Below are positions 6,553 to 14,882 of a stretch of 32,277 nt of DNA, piece after piece. Every line of letters begins with the position of its first letter. Position 1 is the first letter of the stretch. The position numbers were made by a program, and so were the translations under genes. Below the pieces are notes generated by a model that ran no database searches, had not been told where the DNA came from, and was given only the letters and a program-made list of their open reading frames with translations. Source of the stretch: Oscillospiraceae bacterium (lineage in GTDB: Bacteria > Bacillota > Clostridia > Oscillospirales > CAG-272); contig SVTF01000021.1 in the NCBI GenBank assembly GCA_015063905.1, positions 1-32,277 of the forward strand. The letters are read 5' to 3'.

Positions 6553-7863
6553 TCAATAATCCTCGTCTGCTTTGATGTCCTTTGCCTGAGTATCGTATTT
6601 TTTTAACATTCCGCGCACCTTGGAGTCAACCACGGCGGTTACGGTGACATATTCCGCACCATAATCAACGTCCTCCACAGTAGCCTCTTTATAAAGAACG
6701 TTCAACGCTCTTTGCTCTGCGTTGGGAATTTTGAACACAACGCGACTCTTTCCCTCATGAACAAGCTCCTCCAGCTTTTCCGCAAGCTCATCGCAGCCCA
6801 TACCCGTTTTTGCGGATATGCACACCGTATGACGACGCGAGGGCGTTCTGTCTACAAAAAGCTCTCCCTCAATTCTGTCACATTTATTAAACACGTAAAG
6901 CGTGGGCTTATCCTGAGCGCCAAGCTCATCCAAAGTCTGCTCCGTACATTCGAGCTGAGAGGCGTATTCGGGATCGCTCGCATCGGTCAATATCATTATT
7001 ATGTCTGCCGAAACGGCTTCATCAAGCGTTGATTTAAATGCGTTTACAAGATGGTGCGGCAGCTTTTTGATAAAGCCAACGGTGTCGGTCAAAAGCACCG
7101 TTTCTCCTCCGGGCAGAGTAAACTTTCTTGTAGTAGGGTCAAGCGTTGCAAAAAGCTTGTCCTCGGCAAGTATTCCCGCATCGGTCAAATAGTTGAGCAG
7201 AGTGGACTTGCCCGCGTTTGTGTAGCCAACGATAGCAACCTTTTTGAGTCCGCTCCTGTCTCTTTGAGCTCTCATGGTTCTGCGTGTGGCGGCAAGCGAC
7301 TCAAGCTCCTCCTCAAGCGCAACTATACGACGCTTGAGATGACGTCTGTCGCTCTCAAGCTTGGACTCACCGGGACCTCTCGTTCCGATTCCGCCTCCAA
7401 GCCTCGACATCTCCGTTCCTTTACCTATAAGTCTGGGGGCGGTATATTTGAGCTGCGCCAGCTCAACCTGAAGCTTACCCTCTCCGCTTGTCGCGTGCAA
7501 GGCGAAAATATCAAGAATGAGCATGGAACGGTCTATAACGCTGACTCCGCAGCCAATATCCTCCTCAAGATTTCTTATCTGCGCGGGAGAAAGCTCCATG
7601 TCAAAGATCACGAGTCCTATTTCACCCTCGTTGTTTTCGCACATCTCACGTATCTCCGCAACCTTTCCGCTTCCGATAAGCGTGCGAGGATCAAGCGTGC
7701 TTTTGTTTTGTATAACCGTGGCAAAGGTCTCGCCTCCCGCGGTATCCAGCAGCAAGGACAACTCATCCAGCGACTTTTCAACTTCCTCCGCCTGGGATTT
7801 ATCTGCGACTATTCCTACAAGAATAGCCTTCGCTCTTATCTTTTCTTTCTCGTTTAAATTCAT
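6553..7863 (-). CDS. hflX: Ribosome-associated GTPase HflX
   Basis: 436-residue Obg-HflX superfamily GTPase. The N-terminal HflX domain (about 1-200) shows the typical DPRTLIGSGKVAEI and the glycine-rich stretch RLGGGIGTRGPGESKLE, followed by a basic coiled-coil linker. The G domain (about 207 on) has G1 GYTNAGKS, G3 DTVGFI and G4 NKCD, with LPHHLVNAFKSTLDE after G3. HflX binds the 50S subunit and can split stalled ribosomes after stress; that is family knowledge. Start ATG at 7863 with AAGGAG 6 bases upstream. Second gene of its operon, 8 bases after the SGNH hydrolase. Confidence 0.97.
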   Translation of the reverse strand: MNLNEKEKIRAKAILVGIVADKSQAEEVEKSLDELSLLLDTAGGETFATVIQNKSTLDPRTLIGSGKVAEIREMCENNEGEIGLVIFDMELSPAQIRNLEEDIGCGVSVIDRSMLILDIFALHATSGEGKLQVELAQLKYTAPRLIGKGTEMSRLGGGIGTRGPGESKLESDRRHLKRRIVALEEELESLAATRRTMRAQRDRSGLKKVAIVGYTNAGKSTLLNYLTDAGILAEDKLFATLDPTTRKFTLPGGETVLLTDTVGFIKKLPHHLVNAFKSTLDEAVSADIIMILTDASDPEYASQLECTEQTLDELGAQDKPTLYVFNKCDRIEGELFVDRTPSRRHTVCISAKTGMGCDELAEKLEELVHEGKSRVVFKIPNAEQRALNVLYKEATVEDVDYGAEYVTVTAVVDSKVRGMLKKYDTQAKDIKADEDY

Positions 7864-7871
7864 ATATCTCC

Positions 7872-8876
7872 TTAAAGCTTCATTACCTTAGCAAGAACAT
7901 CTCCGATATACGCTGCCATTCTGGCAAAGCCTTCGTCTGTGGGATGGCAGGAGTCAACTGTGAACTCACACGTATCCAGTCCGTTCGAAAAAGCCGATCC
8001 GTCTATAAAATAAACGTTTGTGTCGCCCGCGTTCCATGCGTCGAGATAACTTTGCATAATTACCGCGCGGCGGTCAAAAAACTCCTTTTGATATCTGAAA
8101 TCAGGCTTTGATATCATAAAGTACGGCATATCGGGATGCTTTTCCCTTATCTTTTTATACATTTTGTGATGGGTGCTGCGCAAATATTCGGCGTCGGGAG
8201 CATTGTGGTCGTAATCGCACACAAACGCTGACATGTTGAGCGATGACAAATACTCCACCATCGCATCTTCAGCCTTAGCGGCTCCGGAAAATCCAAGATT
8301 GATGAAATCAAAATCATACTTTCTCGACATTATAGCCTCATAGCACTTTCCGGGGCGCGAGGCGCATGCTCCGTGCGTTATGGATGAGCCGTAAAAGACT
8401 ATAGGCATTTTATGTGCATACGGAGTATGCGTGCTAACCGTTGCGCCCTCATCCAGTCCTATGTATAGCTCCTTGACCGTGCCAAAAAGCGGGAAGCTCA
8501 CCGTCACGTCATTCTCCTCGCCGTTAAGAATAAGTGTGTGCTCAACATTCTCTCCCATGGGATCGAGCCAGGTTGCGCCGATGTATTGATGTCCGTAAGG
8601 AAAGTCAACGTAAAGGTCAAATCCTCTCGCCATAAGGGGAGTAGCGTGGTACATAAATCCGCCTACCGTTTTTGCCTTGATAACTACCTTTTTTGAATTT
8701 GTGCGGAAACGCACTCTGCCTCCCGCCGTAAAATCACTCATTCTGAGTATCTCGGGATGGACCTTTTGCGCCACCTCTGCGGGCATTCTGCGAAATCCGC
8801 CCTTTTCTTTATCTTCATAAACTCCGTAAATTTCAAAAGGAGCCTCGGTAACATTATAAAAAACCGTTTCAGCCAT
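7872..8876 (-). CDS. SGNH/GDSL-family esterase
   Basis: 334-residue protein with a beta-rich N-terminal domain (about 1-145, as in SGNH hydrolases with an N-terminal GxDLY-type module) and a C-terminal SGNH hydrolase domain. Block I is VFYGSSITHGACASRPG with the nucleophile in GSSIT; block II NLGFSGAAK has the conserved Gly; block III is CDYDHNAP with Asn; block V DSCHPTDEGF supplies the Asp-His pair. All catalytic positions look intact. No signal peptide, so likely cytosolic. Related enzymes deacetylate or deacylate carbohydrates; the substrate here is unknown. First gene of the operon with hflX, yigZ and tatD, with its own SigA promoter. Start has GGAG 7 bases upstream. Confidence 0.85.
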   Translation of the reverse strand: MAETVFYNVTEAPFEIYGVYEDKEKGGFRRMPAEVAQKVHPEILRMSDFTAGGRVRFRTNSKKVVIKAKTVGGFMYHATPLMARGFDLYVDFPYGHQYIGATWLDPMGENVEHTLILNGEENDVTVSFPLFGTVKELYIGLDEGATVSTHTPYAHKMPIVFYGSSITHGACASRPGKCYEAIMSRKYDFDFINLGFSGAAKAEDAMVEYLSSLNMSAFVCDYDHNAPDAEYLRSTHHKMYKKIREKHPDMPYFMISKPDFRYQKEFFDRRAVIMQSYLDAWNAGDTNVYFIDGSAFSNGLDTCEFTVDSCHPTDEGFARMAAYIGDVLAKVMKL

Positions 8877-8920
8877 TTTCTTTCTCCGTTTCCAAACATT
8901 TGGCGCAAATCGCCAACACC

Positions 8921-8949
8921 ATTATATCATTGACAAACGGCAAAGTCAA
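8921..8949 (-). promoter_or_regulatory. SigA promoter of the SGNH-hflX-yigZ-tatD operon
   Basis: TTGACT (8944-8949), a 17-base spacer and TATAAT (8921-8926), with about 40 bases to the start codon. Confidence 0.88.
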
Positions 8950-8984
8950 CCGAATTTGACAAAAACGACCCTTGGTTTGTCAAT

Positions 8985-9014
8985 AACAAAAGGAAGACTC
9001 TGTATAAGTCTTCC
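8985..9014 (-). terminator. Intrinsic terminator of rpmE
   Basis: Minus-strand stem AGGAAGACT / AGTCTTCCT (8991-8999 with 9006-9014) followed by TTTTGTTATT. It is 26 bases after the rpmE stop. Confidence 0.88.
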
Positions 9015-9040
9015 TTTTATCGTATTCCCTTGTACAAAGA

Positions 9041-9250
9041 TTACTTGTTAAGTCCCTCAAGTCTCTTCTTGAACTTATCAACACGGCCGCCCGCGTCAAC
9101 AAACTTCTGCTTACCCGTAAAGAAAGGGTGGCACTTGGAACAAACTTCAACTCTGATCTCAGAGCCCTTTGTGGACTTGGTTACAACGGTCTCGCCGCAT
9201 GCGCACTTGATTACGCACTCTTCGTACTTGGGCTGGATTGCTTCTTTCAT
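9041..9250 (-). CDS. rpmE: Ribosomal protein bL31 (zinc-binding form)
   Basis: 69-residue large-subunit protein. The zinc ligands of the C+ paralogue are present: CAC near residue 16 and CSKC near residue 37. [19 protein letters not shown] is the conserved C-terminal block. Monocistronic with a SigA promoter and terminator. The start at 9250 has GAGGT 8 bases upstream; another ATG five bases earlier is out of frame. Confidence 0.97.
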   Translation of the reverse strand: MKEAIQPKYEECVIKCACGETVVTKSTKGSEIRVEVCSKCHPFFTGKQKFVDAGGRVDKFKKRLEGLNK

Positions 9251-9274
9251 TTCATTTTACCTCACAAAATTATT

Positions 9275-9294
9275 TCACTGTTATTTGGCAGTGA
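9275..9294 (-). promoter_or_regulatory. Hairpin in the rpmE leader
   Basis: TCACTG / CAGTGA with an 8-base loop in the transcribed leader, between the promoter (9311-9339) and the ribosome binding site (about 9260-9265). Leader RNAs that bind L31 are known in several bacterial groups. I cannot show that this short stem is one of them. Confidence 0.3.
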
Positions 9295-9310
9295 TTTCAC
9301 AAGTAGAGTT

Positions 9311-9339
9311 ATTATAACACTATTTCTTGCCTTTGTCAA
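9311..9339 (-). promoter_or_regulatory. SigA promoter of rpmE
   Basis: Consensus TTGACA (9334-9339), a 17-base spacer and consensus TATAAT (9311-9316), giving a leader of about 55 bases. Confidence 0.92.
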
Positions 9340-9384
9340 GGGTTTTTCAGAAAAAATTCTCAATCAACTCATCATACAATTAAT

Positions 9385-9440
9385 TGGGATTTGTCGGGGT
9401 GATGACTATCTAAATACGCATCCCGATAAATCAAAATTTA
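9385..9440. repeat. Imperfect palindrome sharing a 17-mer with the 25.6-kb region
   Basis: GATTTGTCGGGGTG (about 9388-9401) pairs imperfectly with CATCCCGATAAATC (about 9419-9432). On the minus strand AAATTTTGATTTATCGG (9423-9439) is identical to plus-strand 25620-25636. It lies between the divergent rpmE and spore-operon promoters. Function unknown; probably a small dispersed repeat. Confidence 0.5.
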
Positions 9441-9468
9441 ACCTTTTTTAGCTATGAGGCATAGGATA
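9440..9468 (+). promoter_or_regulatory. SigK-like promoter of the 9501-11888 operon
   Basis: AACC (9440-9443), 16 bases and CATAGGATA (9460-9468) match the SigK pattern (mACm, N16, CATAnnnTA) at all stated positions. No SigA-like promoter with good spacing was seen. The start codon lies 32 bases beyond the -10. This places the operon in late mother-cell expression, by inference. Confidence 0.55.
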
Positions 9469-9500
9469 ATATCGATAAAGCATTAACGGAGGAGACCTTG

Positions 9501-9956
9501 ATGGATACATTAAACAGCACGGCCGGCTACGGCTACATGATAGTTCGCGTAACCACCGCGCGAGGCGCAATACCGCTTGCCAACGCGACGGTTTACGTTC
9601 AAAACTTTTTCCCCGACGGCACGCTGGGCAAGGGTGACGTAATTGCCGTCTATACAACAAACGCCTCGGGCCTTACTGAAAAATTCGCTCTGCCCGCCCC
9701 GCCCCGAAATCTTTCCCTCTCTCCCGGTAACGGCAAAAGCTACGCCACCTATAATCTCACCGTTGCGGCAGACGGATACGGTACCAGAGCATACGTCAAC
9801 GTTCCCGTTTTTGAGGGCATAACGGCTATACAAAACGTTGATATGATCCCATTGTCAGAAAACGGGCAGGCCGACCGTTTCGACCCGCGTTCAAGCGTTA
9901 CACTTGAGATAGAAAACCCTTATCTTGAATCAAGCGAGGCAAATCCAGATGAATAA
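9501..9956 (+). CDS. Carboxypeptidase regulatory-like (beta-sandwich) domain protein
   Basis: 151-residue protein with no signal peptide. Residues about 9-115 resemble a carboxypeptidase-regulatory / transthyretin-like beta-sandwich: GYMIVRVTTARGAIPLANATVYV, then TTNASGLTEKFALPAP, then YNLTVAADGYGTRAYVNVPVFEGITAIQ. The C-terminus is polar and probably disordered. The frame opens at a TTG, but the ATG at 9501 has GGAGGAG 6 bases upstream. First gene of a three-gene operon behind a SigK-like promoter; it overlaps the next gene by 8 bases. Genes of this type are found beside peptidoglycan-binding SpoIID-like genes in many Clostridia. A spore coat or cortex role is inferred, not shown. Confidence 0.75.
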   Translation: MDTLNSTAGYGYMIVRVTTARGAIPLANATVYVQNFFPDGTLGKGDVIAVYTTNASGLTEKFALPAPPRNLSLSPGNGKSYATYNLTVAADGYGTRAYVNVPVFEGITAIQNVDMIPLSENGQADRFDPRSSVTLEIENPYLESSEANPDE

Positions 9957-11355
9957 CATGCCAAACGTACCGATAATTCCCGAATTTATAACCGTGCATT
10001 TAGGCGCTCCCGATTCGGACGCTCCAAACGTCACCGTTCCCTTTGTTGATTACATATCAAACGTTGCGTCAAGCGAGATATATCCCACGTGGCCCGAAAG
10101 CGCCATCCGCGCAAACGTCTATGCTCAAACCTCTTTTGCTCTCAATCGGATATATACCGAATACTATCGTTCAAGAGGCTACGACTTTGACATAACCAAC
10201 TCCATCTCCATCGATCAGTCCTTTGTCGAGGGCAGAGACGTTTTTGAGAACGTGCAGAGCATAACGCGCGAGCTGTTTAACGATTATATCAGGCGCCGCG
10301 GCTCAGTAGAGCCTCTGTATGCTCAATACTGTGACGGAATAGAGGTGGTTTGCGAGGGGCTTTCGCAATGGGGCAGTCTTGAGCTAGCCGAGCAGGGTCT
10401 TTCCCCCTATGAGATACTAACGTATTATTACGGCGACAATATTGACATAGTAACCGACGCTCCCGTGGCAAACATATCCGCAAGCGTGCCCGCGTTTCCC
10501 CTTTCGCTGGGCAGTACGGGCGACGACGTGCGCACCCTGCAGATACGGCTCAACCGCATATCCGACAATTTTTCCGCCATACCTAAAATAAGCGCTCCGT
10601 TCGGTGTGTTCTCATATGACACGGAAGAAGCCGTCAAGGATTTTCAACGAGCCTTTAATCTTTCCGCCGACGGCATAGTGGGCAGCTCTACTTGGTACAC
10701 TATTCAAAAAATATACAATAGCGTCAAACGCCTCAACGACCTTGATTCTGAGGGCATTAGTCTTGAAGAGATAACAAAGCAGTTCCCCGAGGTGCTTCGC
10801 GAGGGGGATCGCAATCTTGGTGTAACCAGCCTGCAATACTATCTTGACTATCTCTCGGCTTTTTACGGAGCCATTCCCCCAACCTCTATCGACGGCGTGT
10901 TTGGCGCCGACACCGCAAGCTCTGTAAGAGCCGCGCAGACTGTATTCGGACTCGAGCCTGACGGTGTAGTGGGCGAATCCACGTGGAACGCGATATATGA
11001 CGCCTACCTCGGCATCGTTTCCACCATTCCCCTGCAGTACGTTGAGGGTAACACTGTTCCTTTCCCCGGCGTGTTTCTTCGTGTCGGAGTAGAATCTGAC
11101 GAGGTAAGACTGCTTCAGGAGTATCTCAACTACATCTCGAATTTTTATTCCGAGATCCCATCCGTTTCTCCTACCGGCTATTTTGGTTCACGCACCAACG
11201 AGGCAGTGATCGCATTTCAAAATCTTTACGGCCTTCCAGCGACGGGAATCGTTGGGCCTGTGGTATGGAATAAAATAACCACCCTATATAGCGATCTTTA
11301 CAACGGAAACCGTCTCGGCGACGATCAGTTCCCCGGGTTTAACGTAGGGCAATAG
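9949..11355 (+). CDS. SpoIID-like domain protein with three peptidoglycan-binding domains
   Basis: About 468 residues. The N-terminal region (about 20-165) resembles the SpoIID/LytB domain: TWPESAIRANVYAQTSFALN matches the SpoIID catalytic-helix region with its conserved Glu, followed by TEYYRSRGYDFDITNS and a GLSQWGSLELAEQGLSPYEI tail like the SpoIID C-terminus. Then three PG_binding_1 domains at about 180-250, 285-350 and 375-440, each with an LQ..L repeat and a closing DGIVGSSTW, DGVVGESTW or TGIVGPVVW motif. No signal peptide is visible, which suits a mother-cell protein deposited on the spore. I choose the ATG at 9949 (GAGG 9 bases upstream; overlaps the previous stop) over an upstream alternative at 9925. 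A cortex-hydrolysing or cortex-binding role is inferred. Confidence 0.82.
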   Translation: MNNMPNVPIIPEFITVHLGAPDSDAPNVTVPFVDYISNVASSEIYPTWPESAIRANVYAQTSFALNRIYTEYYRSRGYDFDITNSISIDQSFVEGRDVFENVQSITRELFNDYIRRRGSVEPLYAQYCDGIEVVCEGLSQWGSLELAEQGLSPYEILTYYYGDNIDIVTDAPVANISASVPAFPLSLGSTGDDVRTLQIRLNRISDNFSAIPKISAPFGVFSYDTEEAVKDFQRAFNLSADGIVGSSTWYTIQKIYNSVKRLNDLDSEGISLEEITKQFPEVLREGDRNLGVTSLQYYLDYLSAFYGAIPPTSIDGVFGADTASSVRAAQTVFGLEPDGVVGESTWNAIYDAYLGIVSTIPLQYVEGNTVPFPGVFLRVGVESDEVRLLQEYLNYISNFYSEIPSVSPTGYFGSRTNEAVIAFQNLYGLPATGIVGPVVWNKITTLYSDLYNGNRLGDDQFPGFNVGQ

Positions 11356-11363
11356 GAGGATCT

Positions 11364-11888
11364 ATGGATAGTAATATTTTTGAACGCGACGCCATTACCA
11401 ACGTGCAACGCTACCTAAGACAGCTCTCATATCACGACGAAAACATAAATCCCGTCCCGATCGACGGCATATGGGACAGCGAGACCGCACGCGCGCTTGC
11501 GGAATTTCAAAGGCAAAACGGACTTTCTCCCACAGGGACGGTGAACCGCGTTACCTGGGAGCTATTAAAGCAACGGTACGATCAGTCAATAGCCCTAAAC
11601 TCCCCGCCCGCAAAGCTTGACATCTTTCCAAGAATTCCGCAAAACTATTCTGTAGGCGAGGGCGACGTGGGCTTTACTGTCACCGCAATACAGTACATTC
11701 TCGGCGAGCTTGAACAGCTCTATACATTTGAAAAATTCACTCCAAGCGGCGTATACGATTCTGCCACATCGGCTATTGTAAAGCTGTTTCAAGAAAAAAA
11801 CGGCATCACGCCAACAGGTCGAACCGATCGCGAGACCTGGGACGCTATGGCAGTCCAGCACAATCTGCTTGCCAATAGGTATCAATAA
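11364..11888 (+). CDS. Small protein with two peptidoglycan-binding domains
   Basis: 174 residues with two PG_binding_1-type domains and nothing else: about residues 8-70 (ITNVQRYLRQLSYHDENI, then GIWDSETARALAEFQRQNGL and TGTVNRVTWELL) and about 95-165 (VTAIQYILGELEQLY, then GVYDSATSAIVKLFQEKNGI and TGRTDRETWDAM). The spacing and phrases mirror the domains of the preceding protein, suggesting duplication. No signal peptide. Start ATG at 11364 with AGGAGG about 5 bases upstream, 8 bases after the previous stop. It may be a structural or adaptor protein of the spore cortex or coat; the enzyme domain is missing. Confidence 0.8.
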   Translation: MDSNIFERDAITNVQRYLRQLSYHDENINPVPIDGIWDSETARALAEFQRQNGLSPTGTVNRVTWELLKQRYDQSIALNSPPAKLDIFPRIPQNYSVGEGDVGFTVTAIQYILGELEQLYTFEKFTPSGVYDSATSAIVKLFQEKNGITPTGRTDRETWDAMAVQHNLLANRYQ

Positions 11889-11902
11889 TATTTTCAAATA
11901 GA

Positions 11903-11938
11903 AAAAAGGATAGCGAGCCTTTCGCTATCCTTTTTATT
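11903..11938. terminator. Bidirectional intrinsic terminator
   Basis: Long stem AAAAAGGATAGCGA / TCGCTATCCTTTTT (11903-11935) with a 5-base loop and T-rich sequence on the plus side, A-rich on the other. It ends the spore operon (+) and can end the zapA-U32-methyltransferase operon (-). Confidence 0.88.
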
Positions 11939-12008
11939 TGCAGAATGCTTTGCACTAAGATTTGGAAAACCGATTTAAGAGGCAAAGAAACAAGTCACCG
12001 CTTGTCGC

Positions 12009-12794
12009 CTATCCCTTTTTATATTCAAACAAACGGTACAGCTTTTCAGAAAAGCTCCCCGCATAAAGCCTTGAGAAAATGAATCTTTCAAATCCTTTCA
12101 GCACGTCCACGTACTTTTTCGGTATCATTTTATGTTCTCTAACAAAGACGATATTTTCGCCTTGATATTCTTTGGGGTCATCTATGCCGTAAACCTTTGT
12201 AACACCCACATCATTTATCGGATTTCGGCGCTTTGAAATCCTTGCGGCAAAAGAAGTATAGCAATCCACCAAAAGCGCAACGCTTTCAAAATGATCGCAC
12301 AGGCTGTCCGTAAGCTTTCGCATTTCATCGGCGGTCAGATACATACTAACGCCCTCCATAACAACGATTGCAAATCCGGTTTCCTCGATGTTCTCAAGCC
12401 ATTTGCAATCTCTTGCGTCTCCAACAAGCATTTGATAGCTGCACGATTCGGAGTAATACAGTTTTCTTTCTTCAATAACATCCGAAAAATCCACGTCGTA
12501 CCATTTGCGATATTCAATTCCCGCTCTTAGAACGCGGCTGTCCAATCCGCAACCAATATGAATAACGACCACGTCATCATTTCCCCTCGATTGCTCCTTC
12601 AACCATTCATCAAACACGGCAGACCTAATACCCATATAGTAAGCAAGCCATTTGGAGCTTGATTTTCCGCGAAGTGCAAAGCCCTCGGCGTCCCATATCT
12701 CCTCTGCCTTTTTATCATCAAGAAACAACCCTTTTTGGCTTACGTAGGCTTTTCCGCGCAAAGGGATATATAGCGTTTTATTCACGCTGTTCAT
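12009..12794 (-). CDS. Leucine-carboxyl-methyltransferase (LCM)-family SAM methyltransferase
   Basis: 261-residue class I SAM-dependent methyltransferase. The SAM loop VIHIGCGLDSRVLR matches the LCM-family GAGLDTRAYR signature. It is followed by the acidic strand YDVDFSDVIEERK and the later motif VVMEGVSMYLTADE. Bacterial LCM-type enzymes methylate carboxylates of small molecules or polyketides, and the substrate here cannot be read from sequence. It starts 33 bases after the U32 gene with GGGGGAG as ribosome binding site and no promoter in between, so it is probably the last gene of the zapA operon. The pairing with zapA and a U32 protein is unusual and may be recent. Confidence 0.82.
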   Translation of the reverse strand: MNSVNKTLYIPLRGKAYVSQKGLFLDDKKAEEIWDAEGFALRGKSSSKWLAYYMGIRSAVFDEWLKEQSRGNDDVVVIHIGCGLDSRVLRAGIEYRKWYDVDFSDVIEERKLYYSESCSYQMLVGDARDCKWLENIEETGFAIVVMEGVSMYLTADEMRKLTDSLCDHFESVALLVDCYTSFAARISKRRNPINDVGVTKVYGIDDPKEYQGENIVFVREHKMIPKKYVDVLKGFERFIFSRLYAGSFSEKLYRLFEYKKG

Positions 12795-12827
12795 ATATTC
12801 TCCCCCAACTGATTATTTATCGGCGTT

Positions 12828-14882
12828 TTATATTCTCCTTATCTTGCCGTCAAGCGCTATGCCTTTGTCATAGGCTTGTATGATCCCATCGATCTCATCC
12901 GGGCTTTCTAAGGTAAATATAAAGTGATGGTCTGTTATCCCTGCTCTGTCCAGCTCTGAAAGTCTATCAGACATGCCTGTCGGCAAGCTGTTATAAACCA
13001 CGTTTCTGTGTTGCCACTCTCGCAAAATGGGAAAAACAAATCCGCGTCTGTCAACCATTCTCGCTTGACCGTTATCACAGATCCGGCAAGCTTTTTTATC
13101 GCCGTACAGCTCCTTGATCGCGCACTTTTCAAGCGTCATCAACGGTATTCTTCCGTAAACTATCGCCGCCTTGGCGCCGTCAATATCCCTTTGCTGCGCC
13201 AACGAAAGCTCGCATGAAGCCACAAAGCTATCAAATCCAAGCTCCTCTAAAAATGCCGCGGTTTGTCCGTTTGCCACATTGAATCTGAAATCCGCTATCA
13301 GCTTTGCCTTGGGCATAGTAGCCCGCACTTTAGCGATCTGTCCTATATTGGCAATTATTACGTATTCGGGATCATACTTTGCGGCGGCAACCAACAGCTC
13401 CCGCATTTTACTCCACTCCGAGTCGAATACTACGGGGGGCATTACAAATCCCTGACACTTATCTGCATTATCGACATACTGTTCAATAGGCAAAACGATC
13501 ACGTCAAAAAACTCTCTCGCCTTGTCGGTTATCTGACAAGGCGCTTGCACTCTTGCCACACGGCGCGTCTTACCGTTCATTTTACAGCGTTTCAGCTCCG
13601 CTACACCAAGCTTTGCTTGCTTTTGCGAGGTTATTTCATCAAGCAACGCCTGCGCTCCGTCACGCCTTAACGCATTCAGTGCCGATACGGGCATCATAAT
13701 ACCATCTTGCATCAAAAGCTCAAGCTCACGTAAAACAAATGGGGTGTCGCCAAGCTTTGACATGCATTTTTTTACTGATGACTCATCAATCGGCGCGTTT
13801 ATCGCCGCTTGCGGTACATCTCCCATAACCGTTACCTTGGCATCTCCAAGCGCCAGCGTAAGCTCTGACGGCTCGTCCACGGAAAGCCTTACCGTCATAT
13901 CAACGGGTACTTTCCTTGTTATTTTGTTAAACCTATCGATCTCGCGCGATGCCTGCTTATCGCTTTCACTGCGTACGCCGAGCATGCCGCGACCTACGAT
14001 TTTTGTATAATAAGAATCGGTAAATCCGCCGCGCGAAAACAGATCGGCAAGCTCGCGCATATCGGCTCCGTCCGCATCCTTGCCCTCGTCCAGCATTCTG
14101 CGCCATATAGCCGTTACTCCGCGCACGTATTCGGGCGACTTCATTCTGCCCTCTATTTTTAGCGACGCAACGCCGCTATCTATTATTTCGCGAACGTGTG
14201 TTGCGAGCGACAAATCCTTGAGAGATAAGGGATATTTATTCCCCACCCTCTCTCCCGAGCAACCGTAAGGTAATCGGCAAGGCTGGGCGCAAAGACCGCG
14301 ATTACCGCTTCTGCCGCCAACTAGGGACGAAAACAAGCACTGTCCCGAATGGCTAACGCAAAGCGCTCCGTGTATAAAGATCTCAACCTCAAGGGGTTGC
14401 TCATTTACAAGCGTTGATATATCGGCTTTCGACAGCTCTCTTGCGGGAACGACTCGTGAAAATCCGTAATTTGCAAGCAGCTTTGCTCCCTCGGTATTGT
14501 GAACACTCATCTGTGTGCTTGCGTGAAGCGGCATATCGGGGATCCTCTTCCTGATAAGGCTCGCCGCGCCCATATCGGATACAATAAATGCATCAACGCC
14601 TATCATAGCCGATCTTTCCGCCGAACGCAACAGCTCGTCTATCTCGCGGTCAAATATCATGGTGTTTACAGTTTGATACACCTTGACTCCGTACGCGTGT
14701 GCAAGCTTTACCGCCTCGCGCATCTCGTCATCGGTAAAGTTTTTGGCGTTTATACGTGCATTAAAGGCGGAGCCCCCGACGTATATCGCATCGGCTCCGC
14801 CGTCTATTGCCGCCCTGAACGCGTCATACGAGCCCGCAGGGCTCAAAAGTTCAGGCAATCCTTTAGTTTTTTGTGTTTTCAT
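12828..14882 (-). CDS. U32 family peptidase / RNA-hydroxylation-type protein
   Basis: 684-residue peptidase U32 family protein with the long two-part architecture. The N-terminal TIM-barrel half starts LLSPAGSYDAFRAAIDGGAD and carries the cysteine cluster C175, C182, C198, C202 and C208 (SGQCLFSS, GLCAQPCRLPYGC), which suits an iron-sulfur site. A middle DUF3656-type segment runs from about residue 330 to 430. A second U32-like half near the C-terminus has further cysteines (EKCAIKE, KKACRICDNG). Characterised relatives (RlhA, TrhP) are needed for hydroxylation of rRNA or tRNA rather than proteolysis. Its ATG overlaps the zapA stop by one base (TGATG), so they are translationally coupled, an arrangement common in Clostridia. 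Confidence 0.9.
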   Translation of the reverse strand: MKTQKTKGLPELLSPAGSYDAFRAAIDGGADAIYVGGSAFNARINAKNFTDDEMREAVKLAHAYGVKVYQTVNTMIFDREIDELLRSAERSAMIGVDAFIVSDMGAASLIRKRIPDMPLHASTQMSVHNTEGAKLLANYGFSRVVPARELSKADISTLVNEQPLEVEIFIHGALCVSHSGQCLFSSLVGGRSGNRGLCAQPCRLPYGCSGERVGNKYPLSLKDLSLATHVREIIDSGVASLKIEGRMKSPEYVRGVTAIWRRMLDEGKDADGADMRELADLFSRGGFTDSYYTKIVGRGMLGVRSESDKQASREIDRFNKITRKVPVDMTVRLSVDEPSELTLALGDAKVTVMGDVPQAAINAPIDESSVKKCMSKLGDTPFVLRELELLMQDGIMMPVSALNALRRDGAQALLDEITSQKQAKLGVAELKRCKMNGKTRRVARVQAPCQITDKAREFFDVIVLPIEQYVDNADKCQGFVMPPVVFDSEWSKMRELLVAAAKYDPEYVIIANIGQIAKVRATMPKAKLIADFRFNVANGQTAAFLEELGFDSFVASCELSLAQQRDIDGAKAAIVYGRIPLMTLEKCAIKELYGDKKACRICDNGQARMVDRRGFVFPILREWQHRNVVYNSLPTGMSDRLSELDRAGITDHHFIFTLESPDEIDGIIQAYDKGIALDGKIRRI

